From contig JAKAJO010000106.1 of NCBI GenBank assembly GCA_021813745.1, positions 80,251 through 144,250 on the forward strand: a DNA stretch of 64,000 nucleotides. Reading direction: 5' to 3'. A model generated the notes under the pieces. It had not been told where the DNA came from, searched no databases, and saw only the letters and a list, made by a program, of their open reading frames with translations. A program made the position numbers and the translations under genes. Shown one piece after another: positions 20,477 through 29,173 of the stretch. Within the stretch, counting starts at the first letter, position 1. Every line of letters begins with the position of its first letter. The stretch is from Acidobacteriota bacterium. Its GTDB lineage: Bacteria > Acidobacteriota > Terriglobia > Terriglobales > Acidobacteriaceae.

Positions 20477-21571
20477 ATGACGATGCGCGTGAAATGTCTA
20501 TGCGCCGGAGTTGCGGCATGCTTTGCGGCTGGTCTTGCGGGGTGCGGCACGCCCGCGGCGCCGCAGCCGCCTTCCCTGAAGCTGCCTGCGCCAGTTACGA
20601 ACCTGGCCGCAGAACGTACCGGCAACTCTGTCCAGCTCACGTGGACCATGCCGGCGCGCACCACAGACAAGCTCCCCATCAAAGGCAACGTCACCGTCCA
20701 CATCTGCCGAAAGGAAGCGTCTGGGCCGTGCGTCGCTGCCGGCCCAGACCAGACGATCGCGCCCAGTGCAGAACGCACCTTCACCGAGCCGCTGCCGTCC
20801 TCGCTCACCACAGGCCAGCCGCGGCTGCTCCAATACTTTGTTGAATTGAAAAATCAGAAGGGCCGCTCAGCAGGCTTGTCCAACGCAGCCTATGTCGCCG
20901 CCGGGGAGGCCCCAGGGCCAATCACCGCCTTCACCGCGACTCTGCGTAAAGATGGCGTCGTCCTGCGCTGGGCGCCTGATGGCGAAAGCACTCCGGTTCG
21001 CCTGCATCGCAAGTTGCTGACATCCCAGCCACAGCCGAAGCAACAGGGACTTCTTGCGGGCCCGCCTGAGCCGGTTGAGATGAATCTGCTCGTCGACCAG
21101 GACACGCTGACTGCCGTCGCGCTCGATAAGAGCGTCCGCTTTGGCGCTACGTATGAGTACCGCGCCCAGCGCGTCGCCCAACTCACGGTGGAGGGGCATG
21201 TCCTCGAACTCGCCGGAGCGCTCAGTCAACCAGTTGACATCGCGGTTCTCGATGTCTTTCCGCCTGTAGCCCCAAAAGGTCTGGCCGCGGTGGCCATCGC
21301 AGCACAGAACGGCACGCCCGCTGCGATCGACCTGAGCTGGCAGCCAAACACTGAAGACGATCTTGCCGGCTACATCGTCTATCGCCGTGAGGACGATGGC
21401 GCGTGGCGGCGCATCTCACCCACACAGCCGCTGATTGGCCCAGCCTTTCATGATTCAGGTGTCGAGCCCGGCCACACCTATCACTACGCGATTAGCGCCA
21501 TCGACCAAGGTGGTCACGAAAGTGCCCGCTCGGTAGAGGCGCAGGAGTCGGTACCCGCGAACAGCAACTGA
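20477..21571 (+). CDS. Lipoprotein with fibronectin type III domains
   Basis: 364 residues. The N-terminus MTMRVKCLCAGVAACFAAGLAGC ends in a good lipobox LAGC. About three FN3-like modules follow: LPAPVTNLAAERTGNSVQLTW, PGPITAFTATLRKDGVVLRW and PPVAPKGLAAVAIAAQNG with DLSWQPNTEDDLAGYIVYRR and the closing YAISAIDQGGHES. FN3 modules usually mediate binding; no enzymatic motif is seen. GGAGGGCG precedes the ATG. It is 27 bases upstream of the FAH-family gene on the same strand. Confidence 0.85.
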   Translation: MTMRVKCLCAGVAACFAAGLAGCGTPAAPQPPSLKLPAPVTNLAAERTGNSVQLTWTMPARTTDKLPIKGNVTVHICRKEASGPCVAAGPDQTIAPSAERTFTEPLPSSLTTGQPRLLQYFVELKNQKGRSAGLSNAAYVAAGEAPGPITAFTATLRKDGVVLRWAPDGESTPVRLHRKLLTSQPQPKQQGLLAGPPEPVEMNLLVDQDTLTAVALDKSVRFGATYEYRAQRVAQLTVEGHVLELAGALSQPVDIAVLDVFPPVAPKGLAAVAIAAQNGTPAAIDLSWQPNTEDDLAGYIVYRREDDGAWRRISPTQPLIGPAFHDSGVEPGHTYHYAISAIDQGGHESARSVEAQESVPANSN

Positions 21572-21598
21572 ATTCTGCACACTCAGGAGAAGCTTTCC

Positions 21599-22414
21599 AT
21601 GAAAACTTGCCGCTATCTGCATCAGGGCATCGCCCGCTACGGGCGAGTGGAAGAAACCAACGGCGCGTTGTGGATCACCGGGTCCGCACCCATACCGGAA
21701 GAAGACCTGGCCGCGCAGGTTGCGGCGCTCCGGGGCGTCGCGCAACCCGACGTCGAGCCCATACCGCTCGACACCGCTGAACTTCTTCCGCCTGTCACGC
21801 CGGGCAAGATCCTCTGTGTGGGACGCAACTATCGCGACCACGCCAAGGAACTCGGCAATGAAGTCCCCGCCGAGCCGCTCATCTTCTTCAAGCCCATCTC
21901 GTCTCTGCTTGCGCCGGGCGCCACAGTGCGCATGCCGCGCATCTCGGAACGCATCGACTTTGAGGGTGAACTCGTCCTCGTCATCAGCCGTCGCGCCTCT
22001 CATCTCAAGCCCGACACCAACTGGCGCAGTTACGTCCGCGGATACACCATTGCCAACGACGTCACCGCGCGTGACCTGCAGAAGAAGGACGGCCAGTGGA
22101 CGCGCGCCAAGGGCTTCGACACCTTCTGCCCGGTCGGCCCCATCCTCAGCGACGAGGTTGACCCCGAGAAGGGTCTGACCGTGGAGACCCGCGTCAATGG
22201 CGAACTGCGCCAGCATGGCTCAACCGCGGACTTCATCTTCTCCATTCCGCAGCTTCTTGCGTATATCACGGCAGCCATTACGCTTGAGCCGGGCGACCTG
22301 CTGCTGACCGGCACGCCCGCAGGCGTGGCGCCGCTGGCCCCAGGCGACCGCGTTGAGGTCTCTGTCACGGACCTCGGCACGCTCGCTAACTCTTTTGCTG
22401 CCGAGACGGTTTGA
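21599..22414 (+). CDS. Fumarylacetoacetate hydrolase-family protein
   Basis: 271 residues with the FAH C-terminal catalytic domain from about residue 70: KILCVGRNYRDHAKELG, metal-ligand acidic residues in RIDFEGELVLVI (E122, E124) and IANDVTARDLQ (D154), GFDTFCPVGP, and the end LLTGTPAGVAPLAPGDRVEV. Family members include acylpyruvases, oxaloacetate decarboxylases and homoprotocatechuate-pathway isomerases; the substrate cannot be assigned. AGGAGA lies before the ATG. Downstream of the FN3 lipoprotein and upstream of transaldolase, without a clear pathway link. Confidence 0.9.
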   Translation: MKTCRYLHQGIARYGRVEETNGALWITGSAPIPEEDLAAQVAALRGVAQPDVEPIPLDTAELLPPVTPGKILCVGRNYRDHAKELGNEVPAEPLIFFKPISSLLAPGATVRMPRISERIDFEGELVLVISRRASHLKPDTNWRSYVRGYTIANDVTARDLQKKDGQWTRAKGFDTFCPVGPILSDEVDPEKGLTVETRVNGELRQHGSTADFIFSIPQLLAYITAAITLEPGDLLLTGTPAGVAPLAPGDRVEVSVTDLGTLANSFAAETV

Positions 22415-22530
22415 CGCGCTTCCGGCCGCGAAGCAACCTGGGCGATTCAGAAGAATCCAAACTAGAAGTAGACTGAGAGTGGAACGCACCCGGCGGGGCT
22501 CACTTCCCCGGCAACCCAATAGGAGGAATC

Positions 22531-23532
22531 ATGCCGCAGAACCTGCTCGAGCAATTGCGCAACTTCACCGTGGTAGTCGCAGACACGGGCGACATCGAAG
22601 CGATGGAACAGTTTCGTCCGCAGGACGCCACGACCAACCCCTCGCTGATTACCGCCGCCGCGCAGATGCCGCAGTATCAGTCGATCGTCGATGGTGTTCT
22701 GAAGGACGCGCGCAACGAACTTGGTGAGTCGGCCAGTGACCAGGCCGTGGCCAATCTCGCCTTTCAGAGGCTGGCGATCGCTTTTGGCAAGAAGATTCTG
22801 CAAATCGTCCCCGGCCGCGTGAGCACCGAGGTGGATGCGCGCCTCTCCTACGACACCGAAGCCACCATCAAGCTCGCGCGCAGTATCATCGCGCAGTATG
22901 ACGCCGCCGGCATCGGGCGCAATCACGTGCTCATCAAGATCGCCTCCACCTGGGAAGGCATTCGTGCCGCAGAAGTGCTGGAGAAGGAAGGCATCCACTG
23001 CAACCTGACGCTGCTCTTCGGGCTGCATCAGGCTATCGCCGCGGCAGACGCGGGCGCCACGCTCATCTCGCCCTTCGTTGGCCGTATCCTCGACTGGTAC
23101 AAGAAGGACACGGGAAAGGACTTCCACGGCGCCGACGATCCCGGCGTGCAGTCAGTCACACGCATTTACAACTACTTCAAAAAATTCGGCTATAAGACCG
23201 TCGTGATGGGCGCGAGCTTCCGCAACATCGGCGAAATCTGCGAGCTCGCAGGCTGCGACCTGCTCACCATTTCGCCGCAGCTTCTGGCCGAACTGGAAGC
23301 CACACACGCCGAGCTGCCACGCAAGCTGGACCCGAAGTCAGCTGCATCCTTGCCGATCGAGAGAATCACCGTCGACAAGGCGACCTTTGACCGGATGCAC
23401 GCCGCGGATCGGATGGCGACCGATAAGCTCAAGGAAGGCATTGACGGCTTCTCCGCTGCGCTCGTCAAGCTTGAAACCATGCTGGCGAAGCGGCTGGCCG
23501 AACTCGAGCAGCGCGCCACCGCGAGCGTGTAG
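22531..23532 (+). CDS. tal: Transaldolase
   Basis: 333-residue class I transaldolase of the TalB type, transferring dihydroxyacetone units between sugar phosphates in the non-oxidative pentose phosphate pathway. DATTNPSLI at 32-40 is the first signature; the Schiff-base lysine is K136 in [32 protein letters not shown] and VMGASFRN follow. A strong AGGAGG at 22521-22526 precedes the ATG. Normal length. A terminator follows. Confidence 0.97.
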   Translation: MPQNLLEQLRNFTVVVADTGDIEAMEQFRPQDATTNPSLITAAAQMPQYQSIVDGVLKDARNELGESASDQAVANLAFQRLAIAFGKKILQIVPGRVSTEVDARLSYDTEATIKLARSIIAQYDAAGIGRNHVLIKIASTWEGIRAAEVLEKEGIHCNLTLLFGLHQAIAAADAGATLISPFVGRILDWYKKDTGKDFHGADDPGVQSVTRIYNYFKKFGYKTVVMGASFRNIGEICELAGCDLLTISPQLLAELEATHAELPRKLDPKSAASLPIERITVDKATFDRMHAADRMATDKLKEGIDGFSAALVKLETMLAKRLAELEQRATASV

Positions 23533-23560
23533 AGGACGCATCCTGCAGCTTCAACCCGTA

Positions 23561-23593
23561 AGAGGGCAGTGCTCGGCTGCCCTCTCCGATTTT
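23561..23593 (+). terminator. Intrinsic terminator after tal
   Basis: A perfect nine-base stem AGAGGGCAG (23561-23569) / CTGCCCTCT (23577-23585) with a seven-base loop, followed by CCGATTTT. Confidence 0.85.
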
Positions 23594-23653
23594 GCTGTGG
23601 TGTGCGCATTTGCACTCATTACCCTCATCTGCCAAAAAAGTTGTAGCTCTCTC

Positions 23654-23697
23654 TTGGCAAACGCAACATTTCCGATATGCTCAGTGTCAACACTGAG
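23654..23697 (+). promoter_or_regulatory. Promoter overlapped by an 18-base operator-like palindrome
   Basis: TTGGCA (23654-23659) and TATGCT (23676-23681) are 16 bases apart. The perfect inverted repeat CTCAGTGTCAACACTGAG (23680-23697; 8-base arms, 2-base centre) overlaps the end of the -10 box and the predicted start point, the classic position for a repressor. It drives the unknown gene at 23796. Confidence 0.6.
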
Positions 23698-23795
23698 TAC
23701 AACGGGCAGTGGCTGGCATCCCCGGCTGCACGCAAGCACAGATTCCGGCCAATGCCTTTGGGCAGACCGGCTGCGTGCGGTCGCGGGAGGAATGT

Positions 23796-24335
23796 ATGCA
23801 GACACCGAGTCATCCGCTGGAACCCTTCTTCCATCAGGCTGTCCGCAACAGCTACGAGGGGAAGCTGGGTCTGCATGATCCAGACATCACCAGTTACGTC
23901 GCGCGGTTGCTTTGCGAGTTTTCAAAAGCTGATAAGCTCTATGCCGTACGCGACGCTGGCGGCCGGCCCATCGAAGACCTCAACGCGCTGCTTGAAGCAG
24001 CAGATCCCGTCAACGGAACGGCGCCTTCCTTTGATGCCGAGCGGTCCATAAGGAAGTACATCGGCGACTACGCGCTCTTCGTCGGTGGAATGTACCCGGA
24101 AGCTGCGCAATCCGGCCATCACCGCCGTGGCGCCCATCCCACTCTGGGCGAGCTCATCCAGGCCGGCAAGGAAAGCTACTACATCGTCAGCCAGTTCAAT
24201 CTTTTTGAATACGAACAGGAAGCGCCGCTTTTCGCACGCCTGTCCGACGGCTTCGAACGCTGCGTGCTGGGCCTTGCGCTCGTGCGGAGCGAGTTGCATA
24301 AGCGCAAGGGCCTGTTGCCGCCAACGGTGCAATGA
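23796..24335 (+). CDS. Conserved-looking cytoplasmic protein, function unknown
   Basis: 179 residues, no signal peptide or membrane helix. ATG at 23796 with GGGAGG at 23785-23790. Not recognised. The composition is that of a soluble helical protein, with segments DPDITSYVARLLCEFSKADK, RKYIGDYALFVGGMYPEA, ESYYIVSQFNLFEYEQE and FARLSDGFERCVLGLALVRS; several His and Tyr residues cluster in the middle (SGHHRRGAHPTLGELI). It stands alone between the tal terminator and the convergent TonB receptor gene, behind an operator-bearing promoter, suggesting conditional expression. Confidence 0.75.
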   Translation: MQTPSHPLEPFFHQAVRNSYEGKLGLHDPDITSYVARLLCEFSKADKLYAVRDAGGRPIEDLNALLEAADPVNGTAPSFDAERSIRKYIGDYALFVGGMYPEAAQSGHHRRGAHPTLGELIQAGKESYYIVSQFNLFEYEQEAPLFARLSDGFERCVLGLALVRSELHKRKGLLPPTVQ

Positions 24336-24456
24336 TCAAGCCAACGTCATCGCCTATTCCGACCAGACTGTAAACACATTTTGCGCACGCCGCAGATTAC
24401 CGAGGTACGACCGCACCATTGCATAAGGCCACTTGACGCGCGAGAGATTTGCGCTT

Positions 24457-26289
24457 CTAGCGCCCCAACTGCAGAGCAAAGCCCCCCACGATCGACCTTC
24501 CCGGCATGTTCACGCCGCTGATCTCCTGATAGCCTGTGTTGCTCAGGTTGCTTAGGCGCAGATAAGGCCGCAGCCTGCCTGCGTCGTGCGTAACCGTCGC
24601 ATTCCACACCGGGTAAACCGATTGCTGATACCGCTGGGCAATCTGCACCACATTGCTCATCACCCAGTGATGCGCCGCAGCCGCTGTCCAAGTGGCCATT
24701 ACGTTCTGCACCGGATAGTTGAAGATGTACTCCGATTGCAGACCGTGCAGCGCACTCTGCGCGCCGTGCAGGGCTGTCCAGGAAACTCGCACCGTCTGCG
24801 AACGCGCAGGAATCCATGTCGCCGTCGCCTCCACGCCTTCAAATTGCAGCCCGCTCAGGTTCGTCGCCTGCCACTGCGCCGTCGAGGAAGCCCGCACGTA
24901 GTCGATCGCATCATGCTCACGCGTGTAAAAGCCCGTGCCGGAGAGCGTAAGTTTCGGCGATGGGTTCCAGTCCGCGCCACCATCGCCCGACCATGCCGAC
25001 TCAGGCTGCAGATTCGGATTGCCCAGCGTCGTCGGGTCAGAGTAGTAGAGATCCGTGTAGGTCGGAATGCGGAAACCATAGCCGCCGCTGGCGCGCAGTT
25101 TCAGACTCTGCATCACGCGCAGGCTGCCCGCCAGTTGCGGCGACCACACGGCTGGAATTCCTCCGGAAAATAGCTCGCCGCGCAGGCCTGCGGCAAGGTT
25201 CCATCGCTGTGCCGCCGGCCGCAGGTCCATGTCCAAATATGCGGCGCCGCGATTGCGGGCATGGTCGCCCAGATTATTGCTCACAATACTGTCGCCGTCT
25301 GCCTCCAGGCCCATCAATATCTGCGATGCGCCGGCAATGCTGTGGGTGGATCGCAGATTCGCCTGCCACGATCCGTCCATGTGATTGTTTTCATACAGGG
25401 CGGGATCATCCCGCACCAGAATGAACTCGTCTGTGTGTCGCCGGTAGCCATAGGCTGCAGTCGTATGGGCGCCCAGTTCCTGCCGCACGGATGCAAACCA
25501 TCCTTTCGTTCGCTCCCACGAAGAGAAATTGCCATAGAACTGATTTGCACCAAACGCTCGGTCGCTGCCTGCAAAGAGTAAGTCCGTCACACCGAGTCGC
25601 GATCCAGCCCACGTCTCCAACGACGCATCCTCATTGCGGTAGTCGCGGTCCGTCATGAATCCAGTCGAAAAATTGCGACTGCCCGTCACGCGGCCGCTCC
25701 ACGCACGATAGACTCCGCCACCGATAAACGATTGTTCGTTCTCGCCAAAATTACCCGCGCCAGTCCGCACGCGCAGGGAATCATGATCGGGCGCTGCCGT
25801 CAGAAAATCCACCACGCCGCTCAACGCATCAACCCCGTGCAACGTTGATCCCGCTCCTTCCAACACTTGAATCGATTCCATGGCATCGAGTGGCACCGGT
25901 AAATCCAGGTCATGGTGCGCAGTCTGGCTGTCATTGATGCGAAATCCGTTCAGAAGAACCAGAGTCTGCGCAAAGCTTCCGCCGCGAAGCGATATGTCCG
26001 CCTGTGCACCTCCGGCCCCGCGCTGTTCGAGGAAGAGAGCTGAGTCCTGTCGTAAAAAGTCCAGTGGTGAATCCGCGGCGAGTTTCTGCCCCTCCAACGG
26101 AAGCACAACCACCGCGCGTGGCGATTCGGCCAGTGGCACCGGCGTTGCCGAGCCCAGCACGACCATCGTCTCCGGATTGGCCTTCAAACCGGGGTTCTGA
26201 CGCTGTACCGCATCCTGCGCATGGTTCAGAGCTGCTTGGCTCACAACGAAGGAAAGGAAAGCAATGGGAATCCAACGCGCACTGTGCAT
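24457..26289 (-). CDS. TonB-dependent outer-membrane receptor (BtuB-like)
   Basis: 610 residues. A signal peptide ends near ALNHAQ; a TonB-box-like MVVLGSA lies near residue 43; the plug domain (about 60-165) has FLRQDSALFLEQRGAGGAQADISLRGG, VLLNGFRINDSQTAHHDLDLPV and IQVLEGAGSTLHGVDALSGVV; the rest is a 22-strand-type barrel. The small size resembles BtuB, but no cobalamin riboswitch is evident in the short upstream region, so the substrate is open. Divergent from a MarR regulator with an inverted-repeat operator between them, which probably controls it. Confidence 0.87.
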   Translation of the reverse strand: MHSARWIPIAFLSFVVSQAALNHAQDAVQRQNPGLKANPETMVVLGSATPVPLAESPRAVVVLPLEGQKLAADSPLDFLRQDSALFLEQRGAGGAQADISLRGGSFAQTLVLLNGFRINDSQTAHHDLDLPVPLDAMESIQVLEGAGSTLHGVDALSGVVDFLTAAPDHDSLRVRTGAGNFGENEQSFIGGGVYRAWSGRVTGSRNFSTGFMTDRDYRNEDASLETWAGSRLGVTDLLFAGSDRAFGANQFYGNFSSWERTKGWFASVRQELGAHTTAAYGYRRHTDEFILVRDDPALYENNHMDGSWQANLRSTHSIAGASQILMGLEADGDSIVSNNLGDHARNRGAAYLDMDLRPAAQRWNLAAGLRGELFSGGIPAVWSPQLAGSLRVMQSLKLRASGGYGFRIPTYTDLYYSDPTTLGNPNLQPESAWSGDGGADWNPSPKLTLSGTGFYTREHDAIDYVRASSTAQWQATNLSGLQFEGVEATATWIPARSQTVRVSWTALHGAQSALHGLQSEYIFNYPVQNVMATWTAAAAHHWVMSNVVQIAQRYQQSVYPVWNATVTHDAGRLRPYLRLSNLSNTGYQEISGVNMPGRSIVGGFALQLGR

Positions 26290-26355
26290 AGAGGAATCTC
26301 CATGTCATCGTCTCCCGGCGTGGTGCCGGATACAAGCATGGTTTGAGTCGCTCTC

Positions 26356-26380
26356 AAATAGTTGTTCTGATAAACTATTT
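26356..26380. promoter_or_regulatory. Operator between TonB receptor and MarR regulator
   Basis: AAATAGTT (26356-26363) and AACTATTT (26373-26380) form a perfect 8-base inverted repeat with a nine-base centre, only six bases before the regulator ATG and about 65 bases before the receptor ATG. AT-rich, in contrast to its surroundings. Confidence 0.6.
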
Positions 26381-26385
26381 TCACA

Positions 26386-26835
26386 ATGACAATGCGAATC
26401 GACGCGTTCCTGCGCGAAAGTCCCATGTTTGCCGTAAGCAGGGCCGCGCTGAGCTTTGAAGCCCTCAGCGCCCGTGTTCTCGCTGTGGATGACCTGAGCT
26501 TTCTGGAGGGACTCGTGCTGGCTGCACTCTTCTTTGAAGCGCCTCGTCCCATCAAGCCTTCGCAGCTCTCTGCGACCTTCGCCACCAGCCGCGGCAACAT
26601 CAGCCATTGCGTATCCCGTCTGGAAGCCAAGGGGATGCTGCAGCGGCGCATTGATCCCGACGACGCGCGGGCATTCCAGCTTACGCTCAAGCCGCAGGGA
26701 AGGCGTAGTGCTCTTCGAGTGATTGGCGCATTGGATGCATTGCAGAGAAGCTTTGAGAAGCAGGTGGGCAAGCCTGCGCTTCGCGCCATGCTGGCCACGT
26801 TGGCGCGCCTCCATGAGATGCACGCTGCAGGCTGA
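26386..26835 (+). CDS. MarR-type winged-helix regulator
   Basis: 149 residues with a winged helix: VLAALFFEAPRPIKPSQLSATFATSRGNISHCVSRLEAKG-like region (recognition helix in TSRGNISHCVSRLEAKGM) and the wing RRIDPDDARAFQLTLKPQGR; flanking helices fit a MarR dimer. The ATG at 26386 lies six bases past an inverted repeat, and transcription may start very close to the ATG. Divergent from the TonB receptor, so autoregulation plus control of the receptor is the natural inference. The effector ligand is unknown. Confidence 0.82.
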   Translation: MTMRIDAFLRESPMFAVSRAALSFEALSARVLAVDDLSFLEGLVLAALFFEAPRPIKPSQLSATFATSRGNISHCVSRLEAKGMLQRRIDPDDARAFQLTLKPQGRRSALRVIGALDALQRSFEKQVGKPALRAMLATLARLHEMHAAG

Positions 26836-26850
26836 CTTGCGGGACCGTTG

Positions 26851-28356
26851 CTAAAGGATGTAGCGGCTCAGGTCCTGGTCGCGAACGATGCTCGCCACCA
26901 TCTGCCTCACATACTCCGGCGTGATGTCGAAGACCTTCTCAGGACCGGATGCCGTCATCCGCTCCTGATACGGTAAAGGCGTCGATGCCTCTTCCCGAAT
27001 AGCCGCAGCAGTCGCCTCAGCTTTCTGCGAGTCAGTGGCGCGCCGTGCGACGTCGGGGGCAAGGAAGCTCACATCCTCCAGCACGCGCTCCATGATGGTA
27101 TGCAACCGGCGCGCACCGATGTTTTCGGTGGTTTCATTCACTTTGAAAGCAAACTCCGCCATCTCGCGCAGCGCCTCCGGCGTGAACTCAAGCCTGACGC
27201 CTTCTGTTTCCAGCAGCGCGGAGTATTGCCGGGTCAGTGAGGCCTTCGGCTCGGTAAGAATGCGCAGGAAATCCTCGACCGTTAGCGACTTCAGCTCTAC
27301 GCGAATCGGGAACCGCCCCTGCAGTTCCGGGATCAGGTCGCTTGGCTTCGACACATGAAATGCGCCGGCAGCGATGAACAGAATATGGTCGGTGCGCACC
27401 ATGCCGTAGCGCGTGTTCACTGTCGTCCCTTCCACAATCGGAAGAATGTCACGCTGTACGCCTTCGCGTGAGACGTCAGGCCCGTGTCCACCCTCGCGCC
27501 CTGCGATCTTGTCAATTTCGTCCAGGAAGACAATTCCGCTTGACTCCACGCGCTCAACTGCCGCGCGATTCACCGAGTCCATGTCGATCAGGCGGCTTTC
27601 TTCCTCCTGAACCAGGTAGTCGAATGCATCTCCCACCTTCATCTTGCGCTTCTTGGTGGCATTGCCAAAAATATTGGGCAGCATATCCTTGAGGCTCATC
27701 TCCATATCCTCAAGGTTCTGGTTGCTGATAATGCCAAACTGCGGCGTGCCGCGATCGCGCACGTCAATCTCGACCATACGATCATCCAGCTTGCCTTCAC
27801 GGAACTGCTGGCGTAGCTTCTCGCGCGAGCGCTGATGGCTGTCCACTCCTGCCGGCAGCGCGGGCTGGCCTTCCTGCCCCTGAGGCGCAGCGGGCGGTGG
27901 CGGCAGCAGAACGTCCAGCAGGCGCTCCTCAGCATTCATCTCCGCACGATCTTCCACCTCCTCCAGTCGCTCTTCGCGCACCATGTCGATGGCGATCTCC
28001 ACCAGATCACGGATCATCGACTCAACGTCCCGACCCACGTAGCCCACCTCGGTGAACTTTGAGGCCTCGACCTTCAGGAATGGAGAGTTGGTCAGCTTGG
28101 CCAGCCTTCGCGCAATCTCTGTCTTGCCCACACCCGTCGGCCCGATCATGATGATGTTCTTGGGCATGATGTCGTCGGCAAGGTCGGGCGGCAGCTTTTG
28201 CCGGCGCTGGCGATTGCGCAGCGCGATGGCCACCGCACGCTTGGCTGCGCGCTGGCCGACCACATGCTTGTCCAGCTCGGCGACAATCTCGCGTGGCGTC
28301 ATCTCGTCGAGCGAGATGTCCTGTTCTTCGGCAGATGCGGGAAGATAAATGGCCAT
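26851..28356 (-). CDS. hslU: ATP-dependent protease ATPase subunit HslU
   Basis: 501-residue AAA+ unfoldase that feeds substrates to HslV. Walker [11 protein letters not shown] at 71-80, the pore motif GYVGRD ([17 protein letters not shown]), Walker [13 protein letters not shown], and the C-terminal DRDLSRYIL-like tail ([10 protein letters not shown]), which inserts into HslV. Longer than E. coli HslU (443) because of a bigger I-domain with Pro/Gln-rich [19 protein letters not shown]. Lies 27 bases downstream of hslV, forming an hslVU operon. Confidence 0.97.
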   Translation of the reverse strand: MAIYLPASAEEQDISLDEMTPREIVAELDKHVVGQRAAKRAVAIALRNRQRRQKLPPDLADDIMPKNIIMIGPTGVGKTEIARRLAKLTNSPFLKVEASKFTEVGYVGRDVESMIRDLVEIAIDMVREERLEEVEDRAEMNAEERLLDVLLPPPPAAPQGQEGQPALPAGVDSHQRSREKLRQQFREGKLDDRMVEIDVRDRGTPQFGIISNQNLEDMEMSLKDMLPNIFGNATKKRKMKVGDAFDYLVQEEESRLIDMDSVNRAAVERVESSGIVFLDEIDKIAGREGGHGPDVSREGVQRDILPIVEGTTVNTRYGMVRTDHILFIAAGAFHVSKPSDLIPELQGRFPIRVELKSLTVEDFLRILTEPKASLTRQYSALLETEGVRLEFTPEALREMAEFAFKVNETTENIGARRLHTIMERVLEDVSFLAPDVARRATDSQKAEATAAAIREEASTPLPYQERMTASGPEKVFDITPEYVRQMVASIVRDQDLSRYIL

Positions 28357-28383
28357 GGATGCGATGAGCTCGCGGCGCTGCCG

Positions 28384-28953
28384 CTAGCCCTTCAACTCCT
28401 CAATCGTGATGCGGTCGTTAGTGTAGATACAGATCTCGCCGGCAATCTTCATGGCTTTCTCGGCAATCTCGCGCGCACTCAGGCTCGTATTTTCCAGCAG
28501 AGCGCGCGCCGCCGCAGTTGCGTAGCTCCCTCCGCTGCCGATGGCCGCGATTGGCTCATCGGGGTCAATGACATCTCCTGAACCAGAGATCAAAAACGTC
28601 TGGCCGACGTCCGCGACCACCAGCAGCGCCTCGAGGTTGCGCAGCATCTTGTCCGTGCGCCAATCCTTGGCAAGCTCCACTGCGGCGCGGTTTAAATTGC
28701 CGGCAAACTGCTCGAGTTTCGTCTCAAATCGGGCAAACAGTGAAAATGCGTCAGCCGTAGAACCGGCAAATCCGGCCAGAATCTTGTCCTGGTAAAGTCG
28801 GCGGATCTTCTTTGCCGTGTGCTTTAAAACGTGGTCTCCCAACGTGACCTGGCCATCGGCAGCCATCACCACCTGTCCGTTGCGACGTACGCAGATCACC
28901 GTCGTTGAATGGATCCGCTTCTCCTGCGCGTTTGTTTTTCCCTTACCAGACAC
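28384..28953 (-). CDS. hslV: ATP-dependent protease proteolytic subunit HslV
   Basis: 189-residue N-terminal-nucleophile protease of the proteasome beta family. The start is a GTG at 28953 preceded by GGAGG ten bases upstream; no ATG is available. The catalytic threonine is in [21 protein letters not shown], so about 16 residues must be removed, compared with only Met in E. coli HslV. Other marks: [28 protein letters not shown] and [14 protein letters not shown]. First gene of hslVU. Confidence 0.95.
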   Translation of the reverse strand: MSGKGKTNAQEKRIHSTTVICVRRNGQVVMAADGQVTLGDHVLKHTAKKIRRLYQDKILAGFAGSTADAFSLFARFETKLEQFAGNLNRAAVELAKDWRTDKMLRNLEALLVVADVGQTFLISGSGDVIDPDEPIAAIGSGGSYATAAARALLENTSLSAREIAEKAMKIAGEICIYTNDRITIEELKG

Positions 28954-29099
28954 CGAGAAAAAACCTCCGGAATGGCCACGTCCAGCGAACCGGAAATTCA
29001 AGCAGACGTAACACTCAGTATAGGGCAAGTACACGGCCGTTCGTGGGGCGGATGGGGCAATTCAGGAGCCTACTGCTCCTCGCATGGGTCTGGCTGGGT

Positions 29100-29128
29100 T
29101 TGACGCCTCCGGCGCGGCACAATAGCTT
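29100..29128 (+). promoter_or_regulatory. Possible promoter of the M16-M16-glmU run
   Basis: TTGACG (29100-29105) and TAGCTT (29123-29128) are 17 bases apart, upstream of the peptidase gene by about 45 bases. The -10 match is weak. Confidence 0.35.
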
Positions 29129-29173
29129 TGAAGGATGCGCGGCACCACGTCGGAACCGCCTAAAGGAGTTCGC

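Noticed and set aside
26290..26385. Cobalamin riboswitch before the BtuB-like receptor
   Set aside because: The leader is under 100 bases and shows no B12-box; too short for the structure.
26386..26835. MarR protein as regulator of the yceI/pirin operators
   Set aside because: The inverted repeat beside its own gene (AAATAGTT/AACTATTT) differs from TTGTTGCAACAA, and the genes are 20 kb apart.
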